From: Flavobacteriales bacterium
GTDB lineage: Bacteria > Bacteroidota > Bacteroidia > Flavobacteriales_E > Vicingaceae
Direction: 5' to 3'
Assembly (NCBI GenBank): GCA_002401955.1
Contig: NVUQ01000003.1
Location: forward strand, 49,991-113,990
DNA: 64,000 nt
Part shown: positions 44,505 through 52,928 of the stretch, piece after piece
Layout of the letters: the number at the start of each line of letters is the position of its first letter
Position numbering within the stretch: position 1 is the first letter of the stretch
Position numbers and translations under genes: made by a program
The notes under the pieces: model-generated
The model's database searches: none
What the model was told of the DNA's origin: nothing
What the model saw: only the letters and a program-made list of their open reading frames with translations

Positions 44505-44530
44505 ATCAAACAAAAATAACTTTGTTTGAT
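44505..44530 (-). terminator. perfect 10-bp inverted repeat, terminator or operator
   Basis: ATCAAACAAA and TTTGTTTGAT flank a 6-bp spacer. On the minus strand it is followed by TTTTTTATTTT, so it can serve as an AT-rich intrinsic terminator for the lipoprotein gene ending at 44573. It also covers TATTTTTG, a TAnnTTTG-like element 24 bp upstream of the fusion gene, so an operator role is possible. Confidence 0.5.
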
Positions 44531-44572
44531 TAAATATGCTATTATCTAGCTGTGTTATTCAGTAAGAAATCA

Positions 44573-45679
44573 TTATAACTGAGTGCATTTATAAGTAGGA
44601 TCAGATATTCCAAAACAAAAACCTAAATTTCTAGATTTTAAATACTTAATCGTTTCAGGATGAATATTGACATGACCATTTGCTGTAACTTTCGATGAGG
44701 TATAAGAAAGGTTGTCTCTTGAAGAAAAAATACCGATACCATTATTAATGTTAGAGTAAACAGGCTTATCTTGATTAACCGTATTTGATGGTGCGCTCAC
44801 AGCCATATAAGTACTTAATTCGGTTCCTGACAATAAAAAATCTACAGAGATATTATCTAACTCTCTATGAGAAAAATCAGTAACACTATTAGGATCACTA
44901 ACATTAGCAAAAATATTTGCAAAAAAAGTACCGCCTGTAATCGACCACTCTAAAGATTCGTTCCCTAATGAAGTTGTTCCTCTAACTTCTCCCAAAGGCA
45001 TTAAAATTGTTTTTTCTACTGAGGGTTTCATACTTGCTGTGGTGTAATGTTCTATATATTTGAAAACAAGAGTGGCTCCCGCTCTTCCAATATTAGGACC
45101 TGTTGTAACACCAATTTTAGTATTATCAATTTCTTTACCTGTTGAAGGGTGACCATCCCAAAATTTAAAATTAGCACCAGTACTTGTAGGAAAAGCTACA
45201 TATGTAGTCCCAATAATTCTTGTTTCTGATGTAACTTCTTTATCTAAACCTGCATTAATAATTTTAAGTTTGTAGGTATTGTTAATATTGATAGATGGTT
45301 CAACAAACTTATATAACACATTACTACTGTTATCAAAAACTCCAGGATCTTTTGGTATGCTGTCAGTTGTTCGAATCACTGTTCCAGCACCTGTACTATA
45401 AGTGTTAACAACGTTTCCATTTCCATTAAATTCTTCTACTGTGACATCTAATTCATTAGCTCCGTAATTAAAATTATCTGAGTTAGCAGCTAAATCTAAT
45501 GCACTAACATCTCCTAAAAATGCTTTATTTATTTTGATGTAATGATTTGTTTCTCCTGGATTAATAATACCATAAACAATAGTAATATCTTCATAGGGTG
45601 CATTTATATCAATATCTGTTTCACAAGAGTAAAGTGTAGTTAAAATTAATGCAGTTGTAATATAAAGTAATTTATTCAT
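44573..45679 (-). CDS. DUF4249-like lipoprotein
   Basis: This 368-residue protein has a lipoprotein signal ending TLYSCETDID (lipobox Cys at about 19) and a beta-rich remainder. The start of the mature part, EDITIVYGIINPGETNHYIKINKAFLGDVSAL, resembles DUF4249 proteins of Bacteroidota, which are surface or periplasmic lipoproteins often paired with TonB-dependent receptors. No receptor is next to it here. It is separated from the pigment operon by a terminator-like inverted repeat, and I do not count it in the cluster. Confidence 0.65.
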   Translation of the reverse strand: MNKLLYITTALILTTLYSCETDIDINAPYEDITIVYGIINPGETNHYIKINKAFLGDVSALDLAANSDNFNYGANELDVTVEEFNGNGNVVNTYSTGAGTVIRTTDSIPKDPGVFDNSSNVLYKFVEPSININNTYKLKIINAGLDKEVTSETRIIGTTYVAFPTSTGANFKFWDGHPSTGKEIDNTKIGVTTGPNIGRAGATLVFKYIEHYTTASMKPSVEKTILMPLGEVRGTTSLGNESLEWSITGGTFFANIFANVSDPNSVTDFSHRELDNISVDFLLSGTELSTYMAVSAPSNTVNQDKPVYSNINNGIGIFSSRDNLSYTSSKVTANGHVNIHPETIKYLKSRNLGFCFGISDPTYKCTQL

Positions 45680-45740
45680 AACTCAATTTTAAAATCTAAA
45701 TACAAAAATATCATTTTTAATGATAAACCAGTAGTTTTTG

Positions 45741-45748
45741 TAGCTTTG
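45741..45748 (+). promoter_or_regulatory. possible promoter -7 element of panB
   Basis: TAGCTTTG matches TAnnTTTG and lies about 70 bp upstream of the panB ATG in the divergent gap. No convincing -33 TTG is visible. Confidence 0.4.
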
Positions 45749-45816
45749 CATATAAATAAAAACACCAATGGTAATTATTGCTATTAAACGGTCATAATAA
45801 TAAAAGGAAAGGTTAT

Positions 45817-46635
45817 ATGTCTATTCATACAAATAATGTAAAAAGAGTTACAACTCATGTTCTTCAAGAAATGAAGTTGAGAAACGAAAAAATATCCATG
45901 TTAACTGGGTATGATTTTTCTATGGCAAAAATTATTGATAGTGCTGGTATTGATATTATACTGGTTGGTGATTCTGCATCTAACGTGATGGCTGGTCATG
46001 AGACCACTCTTCCTATTACTTTAGATCAAATGATTTATCACGCATCTTCTGTTATTAGAGCTGTAGAACGTGCATTGGTTGTAGTAGATTTACCTTTTGG
46101 TACGTATCAAGGAAATTCTATTGAAGCATTATCTTCTGCTATTAAAATAATGAAAGAATCTGGTGCTCACGCAGTAAAAATGGAAGGTGGAGATGAGATT
46201 TTAGAGTCTGTTAACAGAATTTTGTCTGCTGGTATTCCAGTAATGGGACATTTAGGGTTAACACCTCAATCCATTTATAAATTTGGAACTTATGTGGTAA
46301 GGGCTAAAGAAGAAGAGGAAGCTCAAAAATTAATTGCAGATGCAAAATTACTTGAAGAAGCTGGTTGCTTTGCTTTAGTTCTGGAAAAAATACCTTCTAA
46401 ACTAGCAGCCCAAGTTGCCAATGAAGTAAAGATACCTGTTATTGGTATTGGTGCCGGAAATGGTGTTGATGGTCAGGTACTAGTTGTACACGATATGCTC
46501 GGTATTACTCATGATTTTAGTCCTCGATTTTTAAGAAGATATCATAATCTTTATGAGGAAATGAAAGGTGCTTTTGAATCTTATATAAAAGATGTAAAAT
46601 CTCAAGATTTCCCTAACGAAAAAGAACAGTATTAA
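45817..46635 (+). CDS. panB: 3-methyl-2-oxobutanoate hydroxymethyltransferase
   Basis: This enzyme transfers a hydroxymethyl group from methylene-tetrahydrofolate to alpha-ketoisovalerate, the first step of pantothenate synthesis. Motifs: [45 protein letters not shown] (metal Asp residues), [18 protein letters not shown] and [21 protein letters not shown]. The ATG at 45817 gives 272 residues, the normal length. It is preceded by a purine-rich AAAGGAAAGG, so I prefer it to the TTG at 45778. Pantothenate supplies CoA and ACP arms, which is relevant to but not specific for the neighbouring pigment genes. Confidence 0.95.
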   Translation: MSIHTNNVKRVTTHVLQEMKLRNEKISMLTGYDFSMAKIIDSAGIDIILVGDSASNVMAGHETTLPITLDQMIYHASSVIRAVERALVVVDLPFGTYQGNSIEALSSAIKIMKESGAHAVKMEGGDEILESVNRILSAGIPVMGHLGLTPQSIYKFGTYVVRAKEEEEAQKLIADAKLLEEAGCFALVLEKIPSKLAAQVANEVKIPVIGIGAGNGVDGQVLVVHDMLGITHDFSPRFLRRYHNLYEEMKGAFESYIKDVKSQDFPNEKEQY

Positions 46636-46711
46636 AGTTTAACACATCACATTTAAAACTTTTTTTTTAACTAACCATAACCCTTCTTTTTTAATTAATT
46701 ATCTTGCGAAA

Positions 46712-48295
46712 ATGAATTTTAAACACATTATATTTTCATTGGTTTTAGTTTCTTTTTCGAGCACTATTTTTGCTCAAAAATTGAACTATGAAATTTCTGA
46801 TAACCCTAATAAAATGTTTGATTTAGGGAATTTTCAACGAGCAAAAGAAATTTATCGTGATAAATACAAAAAAGACCTTTCTAACGAAAAAATAAAATAC
46901 AAGTTTGGTGTTTGTTTAATTAACACTTACGAATTAGCTGATGGTATTAAATTTTTAGAATCAATTTCTAAATCACCTTCTACCCCTGTTGAAGTATGGT
47001 ACTATCTTGCCCGTGGTTATCATTTATCAAACAGATATGATAAAGCCATTACATTGTATCAAAAATATAATGGAATTTCAGGAGCTAAAGCAGAGTTAAT
47101 TGACAGATCTAATAGAAATATAGAGATGTGTAATAATGCGAAAATAATCGTTCAAAAACCTTTAAATATATCATTTGAAAATTTAGGAAAACGAGTAAAT
47201 TCAGCAGGAAGGGAATATCTACCAATGATTACTCCTGATGAAAGCATGTTATTATACAGTACTAGAAGACAAGGTACTACTGGTAGAATTTATGATTTAG
47301 AAGGTTACTACACTGCCGATATTTTTCTTGCAAAATACAAATATGGAAAATGGAGCAAAGCAAGATCTGTTGGTGCTCCTAATTCTTATGGAAATGAGCA
47401 AACTGCTGGAATTTCTGAAGATGGAAAATCTGTTATTTATTACGTTAACAATCCTAAAAGCAAAAACAATTTACAGATTTCGAAAAAAAGTAGGTCATCC
47501 TTTAAGCGTTCTACTCTAATTAAATCAAAGGAAATTAATAATGGAAGCAGCTTGCAGATGTCAGCAACAATATCTAATGAAGAAAGTTATTTAATTTTTT
47601 CGAGTAATAAACCTGGAGGAACAGGAAGACAGGATTTATACATCTGTAAAAAATTACCCAATGGAGAATGGGCAGAACCTATTAATATGGGCAACACCAT
47701 TAATACAACATTCGATGAGTCATACCCTTATTTAACAAATAACGGACATACGCTATATTTTGCTTCTACAGGGCATAATTCAATGGGAGGATACGATATC
47801 TTTGTAACTCATTTTGATTTCTCCAAAAAAGAATGGTCTAAACCTAAAAATGTTGGTTACCCTCTAAACACATCTTATAACAACACAAATATTTGCTTTA
47901 CTAAAAACAAAAAATATGCTTATGTATCTACATATAGAAAAGACTCTTATGGTGATTTAGACCTTTATAAAGTTAACTTTGAAGATGCAGATCCTTCTTA
48001 CACTACTATTAAAGGCTATGTTTTAGATGCCGACTCAAATATATTTAAGACTCCTTTAACGATTGAAGTTTTTGATAAAAAAACGGATGAACTTTATGGT
48101 TTGTACGAAGTGAATACTACCAATGGAAGTTTCATTATGATTCTTCCTCCTAATAATTATGAGATTAATATAGATGTTCCTGAACAAGGTTACTTTAAAA
48201 AAGCTTTTAATGTTTTAGGTAGAAACAAGTACAAAAAAGAAAAGAAGCAAAACATTACTGTTTCTTTTGATCTTCCTGAGCCTTCTAAAAAATAA
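46712..48295 (+). CDS. secreted TPR/PD40 beta-propeller protein
   Basis: This 527-residue protein has a signal peptide (about 1-20, ending IFAQ), a TPR region (about 30-150, FDLGNFQRAKEIYRDKY, YDKAITLYQKYNG), and WD40-like PD40 repeats (about 165-430, LPMITPDESMLLYSTRR, ESYPYLTNNGHTLYFAST). It ends with a small carboxypeptidase-regulatory-like beta domain (about 430-525). The order resembles PorE-type envelope proteins, but the C-terminal OmpA peptidoglycan-binding domain of that group is missing. It probably resides in the periplasm or outer membrane. The pseudouridine synthase gene follows after 2 bp. Confidence 0.8.
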   Translation: MNFKHIIFSLVLVSFSSTIFAQKLNYEISDNPNKMFDLGNFQRAKEIYRDKYKKDLSNEKIKYKFGVCLINTYELADGIKFLESISKSPSTPVEVWYYLARGYHLSNRYDKAITLYQKYNGISGAKAELIDRSNRNIEMCNNAKIIVQKPLNISFENLGKRVNSAGREYLPMITPDESMLLYSTRRQGTTGRIYDLEGYYTADIFLAKYKYGKWSKARSVGAPNSYGNEQTAGISEDGKSVIYYVNNPKSKNNLQISKKSRSSFKRSTLIKSKEINNGSSLQMSATISNEESYLIFSSNKPGGTGRQDLYICKKLPNGEWAEPINMGNTINTTFDESYPYLTNNGHTLYFASTGHNSMGGYDIFVTHFDFSKKEWSKPKNVGYPLNTSYNNTNICFTKNKKYAYVSTYRKDSYGDLDLYKVNFEDADPSYTTIKGYVLDADSNIFKTPLTIEVFDKKTDELYGLYEVNTTNGSFIMILPPNNYEINIDVPEQGYFKKAFNVLGRNKYKKEKKQNITVSFDLPEPSKK

Positions 48296-48297
48296 GA

Positions 48298-49002
48298 ATG
48301 TCTCAACAACTTCCTAATATTGATATTTTATTCGAAGACAATCATCTTATTGTTGTAAATAAACGATCTGGAGATCTTGTACAAGGTGATAAAACAGGCG
48401 ACAAACCTTTAATAGATATTGTTAAAGATTACATCAAAATTAAACACAATAAACCCGGAGAAGTATTTTTAGGGAGTCCGCATAGAATTGACAGACCTAC
48501 AAGTGGGATTGTTGTTTTTACAAAAACAAGTAAGGCTTTAACCAGAATGAACAAAATGTTTCATGATAAAGAAATACAAAAAACGTATTGGGCTATTGTA
48601 AAAAACAAGCCACAAAAAAGTGAAGATACGATTGTTCACTATCTCAAAAAAAACAAACAGAAAAATAAGTCCTTTGCTTATAGTCATGAGTATAAAGATG
48701 CCAAACGATCTGAATTGGAGTTTGAAATAAAACATCAATTCAACAACTACTACCTGCTCAACATCAAACCTTTAACAGGAAGGCATCATCAAATAAGAGT
48801 ACAACTATCTACTATTGGTTGTCCTATAAAAGGAGATTTAAAATATGGCTTTAATCGATCCAACCCTGATGCTTCTATTAGTTTACATGCTCGTAAAATA
48901 GAGTTTTTACATCCCGTAGGAAAAGAACCTTTTAGCTTAGTCGCTAAACCCAACCCACAAGATCCTCTATGGAAAGAAGCTGGGGAGTTGTTTGAGGATT
49001 AG
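48298..49002 (+). CDS. RluA family pseudouridine synthase
   Basis: This 234-residue enzyme has the catalytic motif PHRIDRPTSGIVVFTKT (Asp nucleophile), KTYWAIVKNKP and GRHHQIRVQLSTIGCPIKGDLKYG. It isomerises specific uridines in rRNA or tRNA. There is no S4 domain at the N-terminus, so it is of the short RluA type; the target site is unknown. It is probably co-transcribed with the PD40 gene. Confidence 0.92.
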   Translation: MSQQLPNIDILFEDNHLIVVNKRSGDLVQGDKTGDKPLIDIVKDYIKIKHNKPGEVFLGSPHRIDRPTSGIVVFTKTSKALTRMNKMFHDKEIQKTYWAIVKNKPQKSEDTIVHYLKKNKQKNKSFAYSHEYKDAKRSELEFEIKHQFNNYYLLNIKPLTGRHHQIRVQLSTIGCPIKGDLKYGFNRSNPDASISLHARKIEFLHPVGKEPFSLVAKPNPQDPLWKEAGELFED

Positions 49003-49013
49003 CTATATAAAAA

Positions 49014-49041
49014 AAAGCACCTTAATTTCTTAAGATGCTTT
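49014..49041. terminator. bidirectional terminator-like hairpin
   Basis: AAAGCA-CCTTAA pairs with TTAAG-ATGCTTT around TTTC, with A-rich and T-rich flanks. It lies between the convergent pseudouridine synthase gene and the small membrane protein gene. Confidence 0.6.
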
Positions 49042-49083
49042 ATATACGAAAATTAATTTCGTTAATATTTTATAGAATTCTAC

Positions 49084-49266
49084 CTAGTGAGAAGATTCTC
49101 CTTTGTTAAACAGAAAAATAGCGACTATTACTGCGATAATTGTTACTGCCATTGATAAAGCCTGTAATAATTGTGTCTCAACAGAAAAGCCGATAAAAGC
49201 CCATTGAAAAAAGGTGAATACTACAATTGCCAAAATCACTAATGCTATTATTTTACTTTTTGCCAT
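49084..49266 (-). CDS. small two-helix membrane protein, unknown
   Basis: This 60-residue protein has two membrane segments (about 5-25, KIIALVILAIVVFTFFQWAFIG, and about 35-54, ALSMAVTIIAVIVAIFLF) and charged ends (MAKSK, NKGESSH). The coding quality and a clear terminator-like hairpin downstream suggest a real gene. No family is recognised. It follows hpd on the minus strand, but a strong terminator separates them, so it has its own transcript. Confidence 0.55.
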   Translation of the reverse strand: MAKSKIIALVILAIVVFTFFQWAFIGFSVETQLLQALSMAVTIIAVIVAIFLFNKGESSH

Positions 49267-49299
49267 AATCTTATTTTTTTGAAGCGATAAAGATATAAA

Positions 49300-49327
49300 A
49301 AAATCGGAACCAAAAAGTTCCGATTTT
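49300..49327 (-). terminator. intrinsic terminator of hpd
   Basis: AAAATCGGAAC pairs perfectly with GTTCCGATTTT around a CAAAAA loop. On the minus strand it is followed by a T-run and lies 8 bp beyond the hpd stop codon. Confidence 0.9.
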
Positions 49328-49334
49328 ATTTTTA

Positions 49335-50492
49335 TTATAAAGTACCTCTTTTTTCTTGTTCCCTTTCTATAGATTCAAATAATGCCTTAAAATTTCCAGC
49401 TCCAAAGCCTCTTGCTCCCATTCGTTGAATAATTTCAAAAAACAAGGTTGGTCTATCTTCTATAGGTTTTGTAAATATTTGTAATAAATACCCTTCTTCA
49501 TCAGCATCTATCATAATACCTAAACCTTTTAAAGTTTCTATATCTTCACGTAATTCATGACTATGTTCTTCTAACCTTCCAGGAACAGCTCTATAATACT
49601 CATCAGGTGGTGTACTTAAAAATTCTATTCCTCTTGCTCTTAATTTACCAACAGTACCAATAATATCATCGGTAGCTACAGCAATATGCTGTACTCCTGA
49701 ACCTTCATAAAAATCTAAGTACTCTTCAATTTGAGATTTTTTAGCTGCTTTTGCTGGTTCGTTAATCGGAAATTTAATTCTACCATTTCCATTACTCATT
49801 ACCTTACTCATTAATGCAGAGTATTCTGTGTGAATTTGTTTATCATCAAAAGATAAGAAGTTTTCAAAACCCATTACATCTTCATACCATTTTACCCAAA
49901 CATCCATTTGACCCCAACCAACATTACCAACCATATGGTCAATAAATTTTAAACCACAAGGCTCTGGATTGTAATCAGATTCCCATTTTACGAATCCTGG
50001 TAAAAATGCACCTTTGTAATTTTTACGTTCTACAAACATGTGCACTGTTTCTCCGTAAGTGTAAATTCCTGCTCTTACAACTTCACCATGTTCATCTGTT
50101 TCTACAGTTGGTTCCATGTATGATTTTGCTCCTCTAGAAGTCGTTTCTTTGTAAGCTTTTCTTGCATCTTCTACCCATAAAGCAATCACCTTAACCCCAT
50201 CACCGTGCTTAACGATATGATCGTTTATTGGAGATTTTGAATTTAAGGGTGTTGTTAAAATCAACTTGATTTTATCTTGTGTTAACACATAAGAAACCGA
50301 ATCTGTACTTCCTGTTTCTAATCCTTTATATGCATGCGATTGAAAGCCAAAGGCTGTTTTATAAAAGTGCGCTGCTTGTTTTGCATTACCTACATAAAAT
50401 TCTACATAATCTGTTCCTAACAGTGGAAGGAAATCTTGTGCTCCTTCAAATATTTTTTCTAATCCGTATTCTACGTTTTTTATATCACTCAT
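49335..50492 (-). CDS. hpd: 4-hydroxyphenylpyruvate dioxygenase
   Basis: This 385-residue non-haem iron enzyme converts 4-hydroxyphenylpyruvate to homogentisate in tyrosine breakdown. Iron ligands are visible as His in LKFIDHMVGNV, His in GVQHIAVATDD and Glu in LFFEIIQRMG. The conserved C-terminal helix GFGAGNFKALFESIEREQ is also present. It has the usual length of the long HPPD class, with two vicinal-oxygen-chelate domains. hmgA lies upstream on the same strand, with a four-helix-bundle gene between them. Confidence 0.95.
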   Translation of the reverse strand: MSDIKNVEYGLEKIFEGAQDFLPLLGTDYVEFYVGNAKQAAHFYKTAFGFQSHAYKGLETGSTDSVSYVLTQDKIKLILTTPLNSKSPINDHIVKHGDGVKVIALWVEDARKAYKETTSRGAKSYMEPTVETDEHGEVVRAGIYTYGETVHMFVERKNYKGAFLPGFVKWESDYNPEPCGLKFIDHMVGNVGWGQMDVWVKWYEDVMGFENFLSFDDKQIHTEYSALMSKVMSNGNGRIKFPINEPAKAAKKSQIEEYLDFYEGSGVQHIAVATDDIIGTVGKLRARGIEFLSTPPDEYYRAVPGRLEEHSHELREDIETLKGLGIMIDADEEGYLLQIFTKPIEDRPTLFFEIIQRMGARGFGAGNFKALFESIEREQEKRGTL

Positions 50493-50541
50493 AATTCTTT
50501 TTTTTAAAGACTCAAGATTTTAAGAGACAAGAGTAAAGACT

Positions 50542-50904
50542 TTAGCAGTCTAACTTGCCAATAAATCCAGAAATCATTTTTTGTAATTGTATTATTCTAC
50601 TTTCTAAATCTTCGAATTCATCCGAAGAAATATATTTTAATTTTTCTGCAATTATAATTTGTGTTTCCCATTCAAAAGCAGATCCAAGACTTATTTCAAG
50701 AAAGGTTCTAAAATGTTTTTCAGAACTTTTACTTGTCCCTTCAGCAATATTTGAAGGAATAGATACCGAACAACGATTTAATTGACTTATTAGACCATAT
50801 TTTTCTTTAGAAGGAAAAGTATTAGTCATTTTATACGTTTTAACAACGAGACCTAATCCATCTTGCCAAATTTTCAACTTTTTAAAGTTATGTCTATTCA
50901 TCAA
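50542..50904 (-). CDS. four-helix-bundle (S23/IVS-type) protein
   Basis: This protein of 119-120 residues belongs to the family found in 23S rRNA intervening sequences and scattered in Bacteroidota: NFKKLKIWQDGLGLVVKTYKMT, then LISQLNRCSVSIPSNIAEGTSKSSEKHF and FLEISLGSAFEWETQIIIAEKL. The role is unknown. It lies between hpd and hmgA, which normally sit together. It is flanked by short direct repeats (TCTTGCATCTT at 50921 and 50944) and by CAAGA-type low-complexity DNA, as if inserted as a cassette. Confidence 0.85.
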   Translation of the reverse strand: MMNRHNFKKLKIWQDGLGLVVKTYKMTNTFPSKEKYGLISQLNRCSVSIPSNIAEGTSKSSEKHFRTFLEISLGSAFEWETQIIIAEKLKYISSDEFEDLESRIIQLQKMISGFIGKLDC

Positions 50905-50952
50905 TTATAAATCTTTTTTGTCTTGCATCTTGTTATCTACAAATCTTGCATC

Positions 50953-52110
50953 TTACCCAAGCCATGACTGAAAATAATCTCCATCTTGAATTTTAACTGC
51001 TTCTTCTGTTACCTTTAAAGGTGCAAAAGTATCTACCATAACTGCTAACTCTTCTGTTTCTGTATGTCCAATACTACGCTCCATCGCTCCAGGGTGTGGC
51101 CCGTGAGGGATTCCCGCTGGGTGCAATGTAATTTGTCCTTTATCAATGTTATTTCTACTCATAAAATCTCCATCAACATAATATAACACTTCATCAGAAT
51201 CTATATTACTATGATGATAAGGTGCCGGAATCGATTGTGGATGATAATCATACATACGAGGCACAAAAGAACATATTACAAAACCAGCAGCTTCAAATGT
51301 TTGATGTACTGGAGGCGGTTGATGCACTCTTCCTGTAATGGGTTCAAAATCATGAATAGAGAATTTATATGGATAATTATATCCATCCCACCCTACTACA
51401 CTAAAAGGATGTGCTGCATAAATATACTCATGCATCATATCTTCTTTTTTAACTTTTAACAAAAACTCTCCTGTTTCATCAAAAGTTTCTAGCTCTGTTG
51501 GAGGATGCATATCTCTCTCACAATAAGGAGAATGTTCTAAATGCTGACCGAAGTAGTTTCTATACCTTTTAGGTGTATAAATTGGACTTTTAGATTCAAC
51601 AATGAACAGGCGATTTTTTTCTGTATCAAAATCTATTTGATAGATCATTCCTCTCGGAATTACCAAATAATCTCCATACTCAAAATCAATATTACCTAAG
51701 TGTGTTCTTAGTTTACCTGTTCCTTCATGAATAAAAATAACTTCATCAGAATCGGTATTTTTATAAAAGTATGCTGTTAATGATTTTTTTGGACTAGCCA
51801 AAACAATATGACAGTCTTTATTAAATAATACTGTCTTTCTACTTTCTAAGAAATCATCTGTTGGCGGAACTTTAAACCCTTTTAAAGCGATAGATTTCAT
51901 ATTCTTTTCTACTGCAACTTTAGGTGCTACAGAATATGATTTAACAACCTCTTTAACCTGTGTTGGTCGTTGTGTATGATAAAGTAATGATGACATTCCA
52001 TCAAACCCTATTGTACCAAATAATTCTTCGTAATAAAATTTGTCCTCTGGACTTTTAAATACGGTATGTCTTTTTTTAGGAATGTTTCCTAATTTATGAT
52101 ATCGTGGCAT
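50953..52110 (-). CDS. hmgA: homogentisate 1,2-dioxygenase
   Basis: This 385-residue cupin-type iron dioxygenase opens the homogentisate ring to maleylacetoacetate. Visible blocks are YLVIPRGMIYQIDFD, DMHPPTELETFDETGEFLLKVKKEDMMHEYIYAAHPFSVVGWDGYNYPYKF, and the iron-binding end ITLHPAGIPHGPHPGAMERSIG. It is of the shorter bacterial type. It acts right after hpd; the later enzymes of the pathway (isomerase, fumarylacetoacetase) are not in the window. Confidence 0.94.
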   Translation of the reverse strand: MPRYHKLGNIPKKRHTVFKSPEDKFYYEELFGTIGFDGMSSLLYHTQRPTQVKEVVKSYSVAPKVAVEKNMKSIALKGFKVPPTDDFLESRKTVLFNKDCHIVLASPKKSLTAYFYKNTDSDEVIFIHEGTGKLRTHLGNIDFEYGDYLVIPRGMIYQIDFDTEKNRLFIVESKSPIYTPKRYRNYFGQHLEHSPYCERDMHPPTELETFDETGEFLLKVKKEDMMHEYIYAAHPFSVVGWDGYNYPYKFSIHDFEPITGRVHQPPPVHQTFEAAGFVICSFVPRMYDYHPQSIPAPYHHSNIDSDEVLYYVDGDFMSRNNIDKGQITLHPAGIPHGPHPGAMERSIGHTETEELAVMVDTFAPLKVTEEAVKIQDGDYFQSWLG

Positions 52111-52126
52111 AATTTAAAATTAATTA

Positions 52127-52154
52127 ATAATTAGTAATTGATAATTAGTAATTG
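52127..52154. repeat. 14-bp tandem duplication
   Basis: ATAATTAGTAATTG occurs twice head to tail, just upstream of the hmgA start. It is AT-rich and could affect the hmgA promoter region, but no binding site is recognised. Confidence 0.7.
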
Positions 52155-52314
52155 CCATCAATCATTCAGGATTTCTCTTGAGTTCTTGTTTTTCTCTTGT
52201 TTTATATTTTAGAATATAAAGATTCATTGTGCCGTAAAGTTACAAAAATGAGTTGAATTTAAAATTGATAATTTGATATTAGAAATTCAAACATTAATTT
52301 CAAATTTTCAACAT

Positions 52315-52755
52315 CTAATTATCTGCAGCAAACCACTCCGCATAAGAAGTTGGTGTTTCTCTTAACATTAAACTGTGTAGTTGAATATTTGCTGGAAGGT
52401 TTTCTTTTATCATTTTAGCAAAATCAACCAACATTAATTCGCAAGTTGGTTGATAAGGAACAATTATCAACTTATTCATAAACTCAAATTGCGATTTATC
52501 AATCTTCATCTTTTCGTTCAACACCAAAGAATGATCATATTCATCAACAATAAGTTCCTTAACAATATCCTTGATGATACCAAAATCAACCACCATTCCT
52601 TCATCAGAATCTGATGTATTTTCTTTTACATTTCCTAAAACAGTTACATCTAATTTATAAGAATGCCCGTGTATATTTTTACATGGACCATCATAACCTA
52701 ATAAGGCATGAGCCATTTCAAACTGAAATTCTTTGGTAATACGTATTACTGACAT
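52315..52755 (-). CDS. queD: 6-carboxytetrahydropterin synthase / PTPS family
   Basis: This 146-residue T-fold enzyme has zinc histidines in FEMAHAL and in CKNIHGHSYKLDVTV with the catalytic cysteine just before. VVDFGIIKDIVKELI, YDHSLVLNE and the Glu in MLRETPTSYAEWF complete the set. QueD makes the queuosine precursor; close relatives make tetrahydrobiopterin. Both are possible because tyrosine-pathway genes are adjacent, but QueD is the usual assignment in this phylum. A TAnnTTTG-like element lies upstream. Confidence 0.85.
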   Translation of the reverse strand: MSVIRITKEFQFEMAHALLGYDGPCKNIHGHSYKLDVTVLGNVKENTSDSDEGMVVDFGIIKDIVKELIVDEYDHSLVLNEKMKIDKSQFEFMNKLIIVPYQPTCELMLVDFAKMIKENLPANIQLHSLMLRETPTSYAEWFAADN

Positions 52756-52772
52756 AATGTTGATTTAGTGTA

Positions 52773-52780
52773 CAAAGCTA
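52773..52780 (-). promoter_or_regulatory. possible promoter -7 element of queD
   Basis: Read on the minus strand it is TAGCTTTG, matching TAnnTTTG, 17 bp before the queD start codon. No clear -33 element. Confidence 0.35.
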
Positions 52781-52928
52781 TAGAAAAAGCCTTTATCTAT
52801 AATCCATAGGGCTTTTTTATTCCATGATTTTACTGATTTTATTCTCTCTATCATCTGGTTCAATTTTTCGCCTTAGTTAATGGTATTCACTACAACATTA
52901 GGCATACAAATCAACTGCATAACAGCCA

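Noticed and set aside
50542-50904. 23S rRNA intervening sequence
   Set aside because: There is no rRNA around the four-helix-bundle gene; it lies between two metabolic genes.
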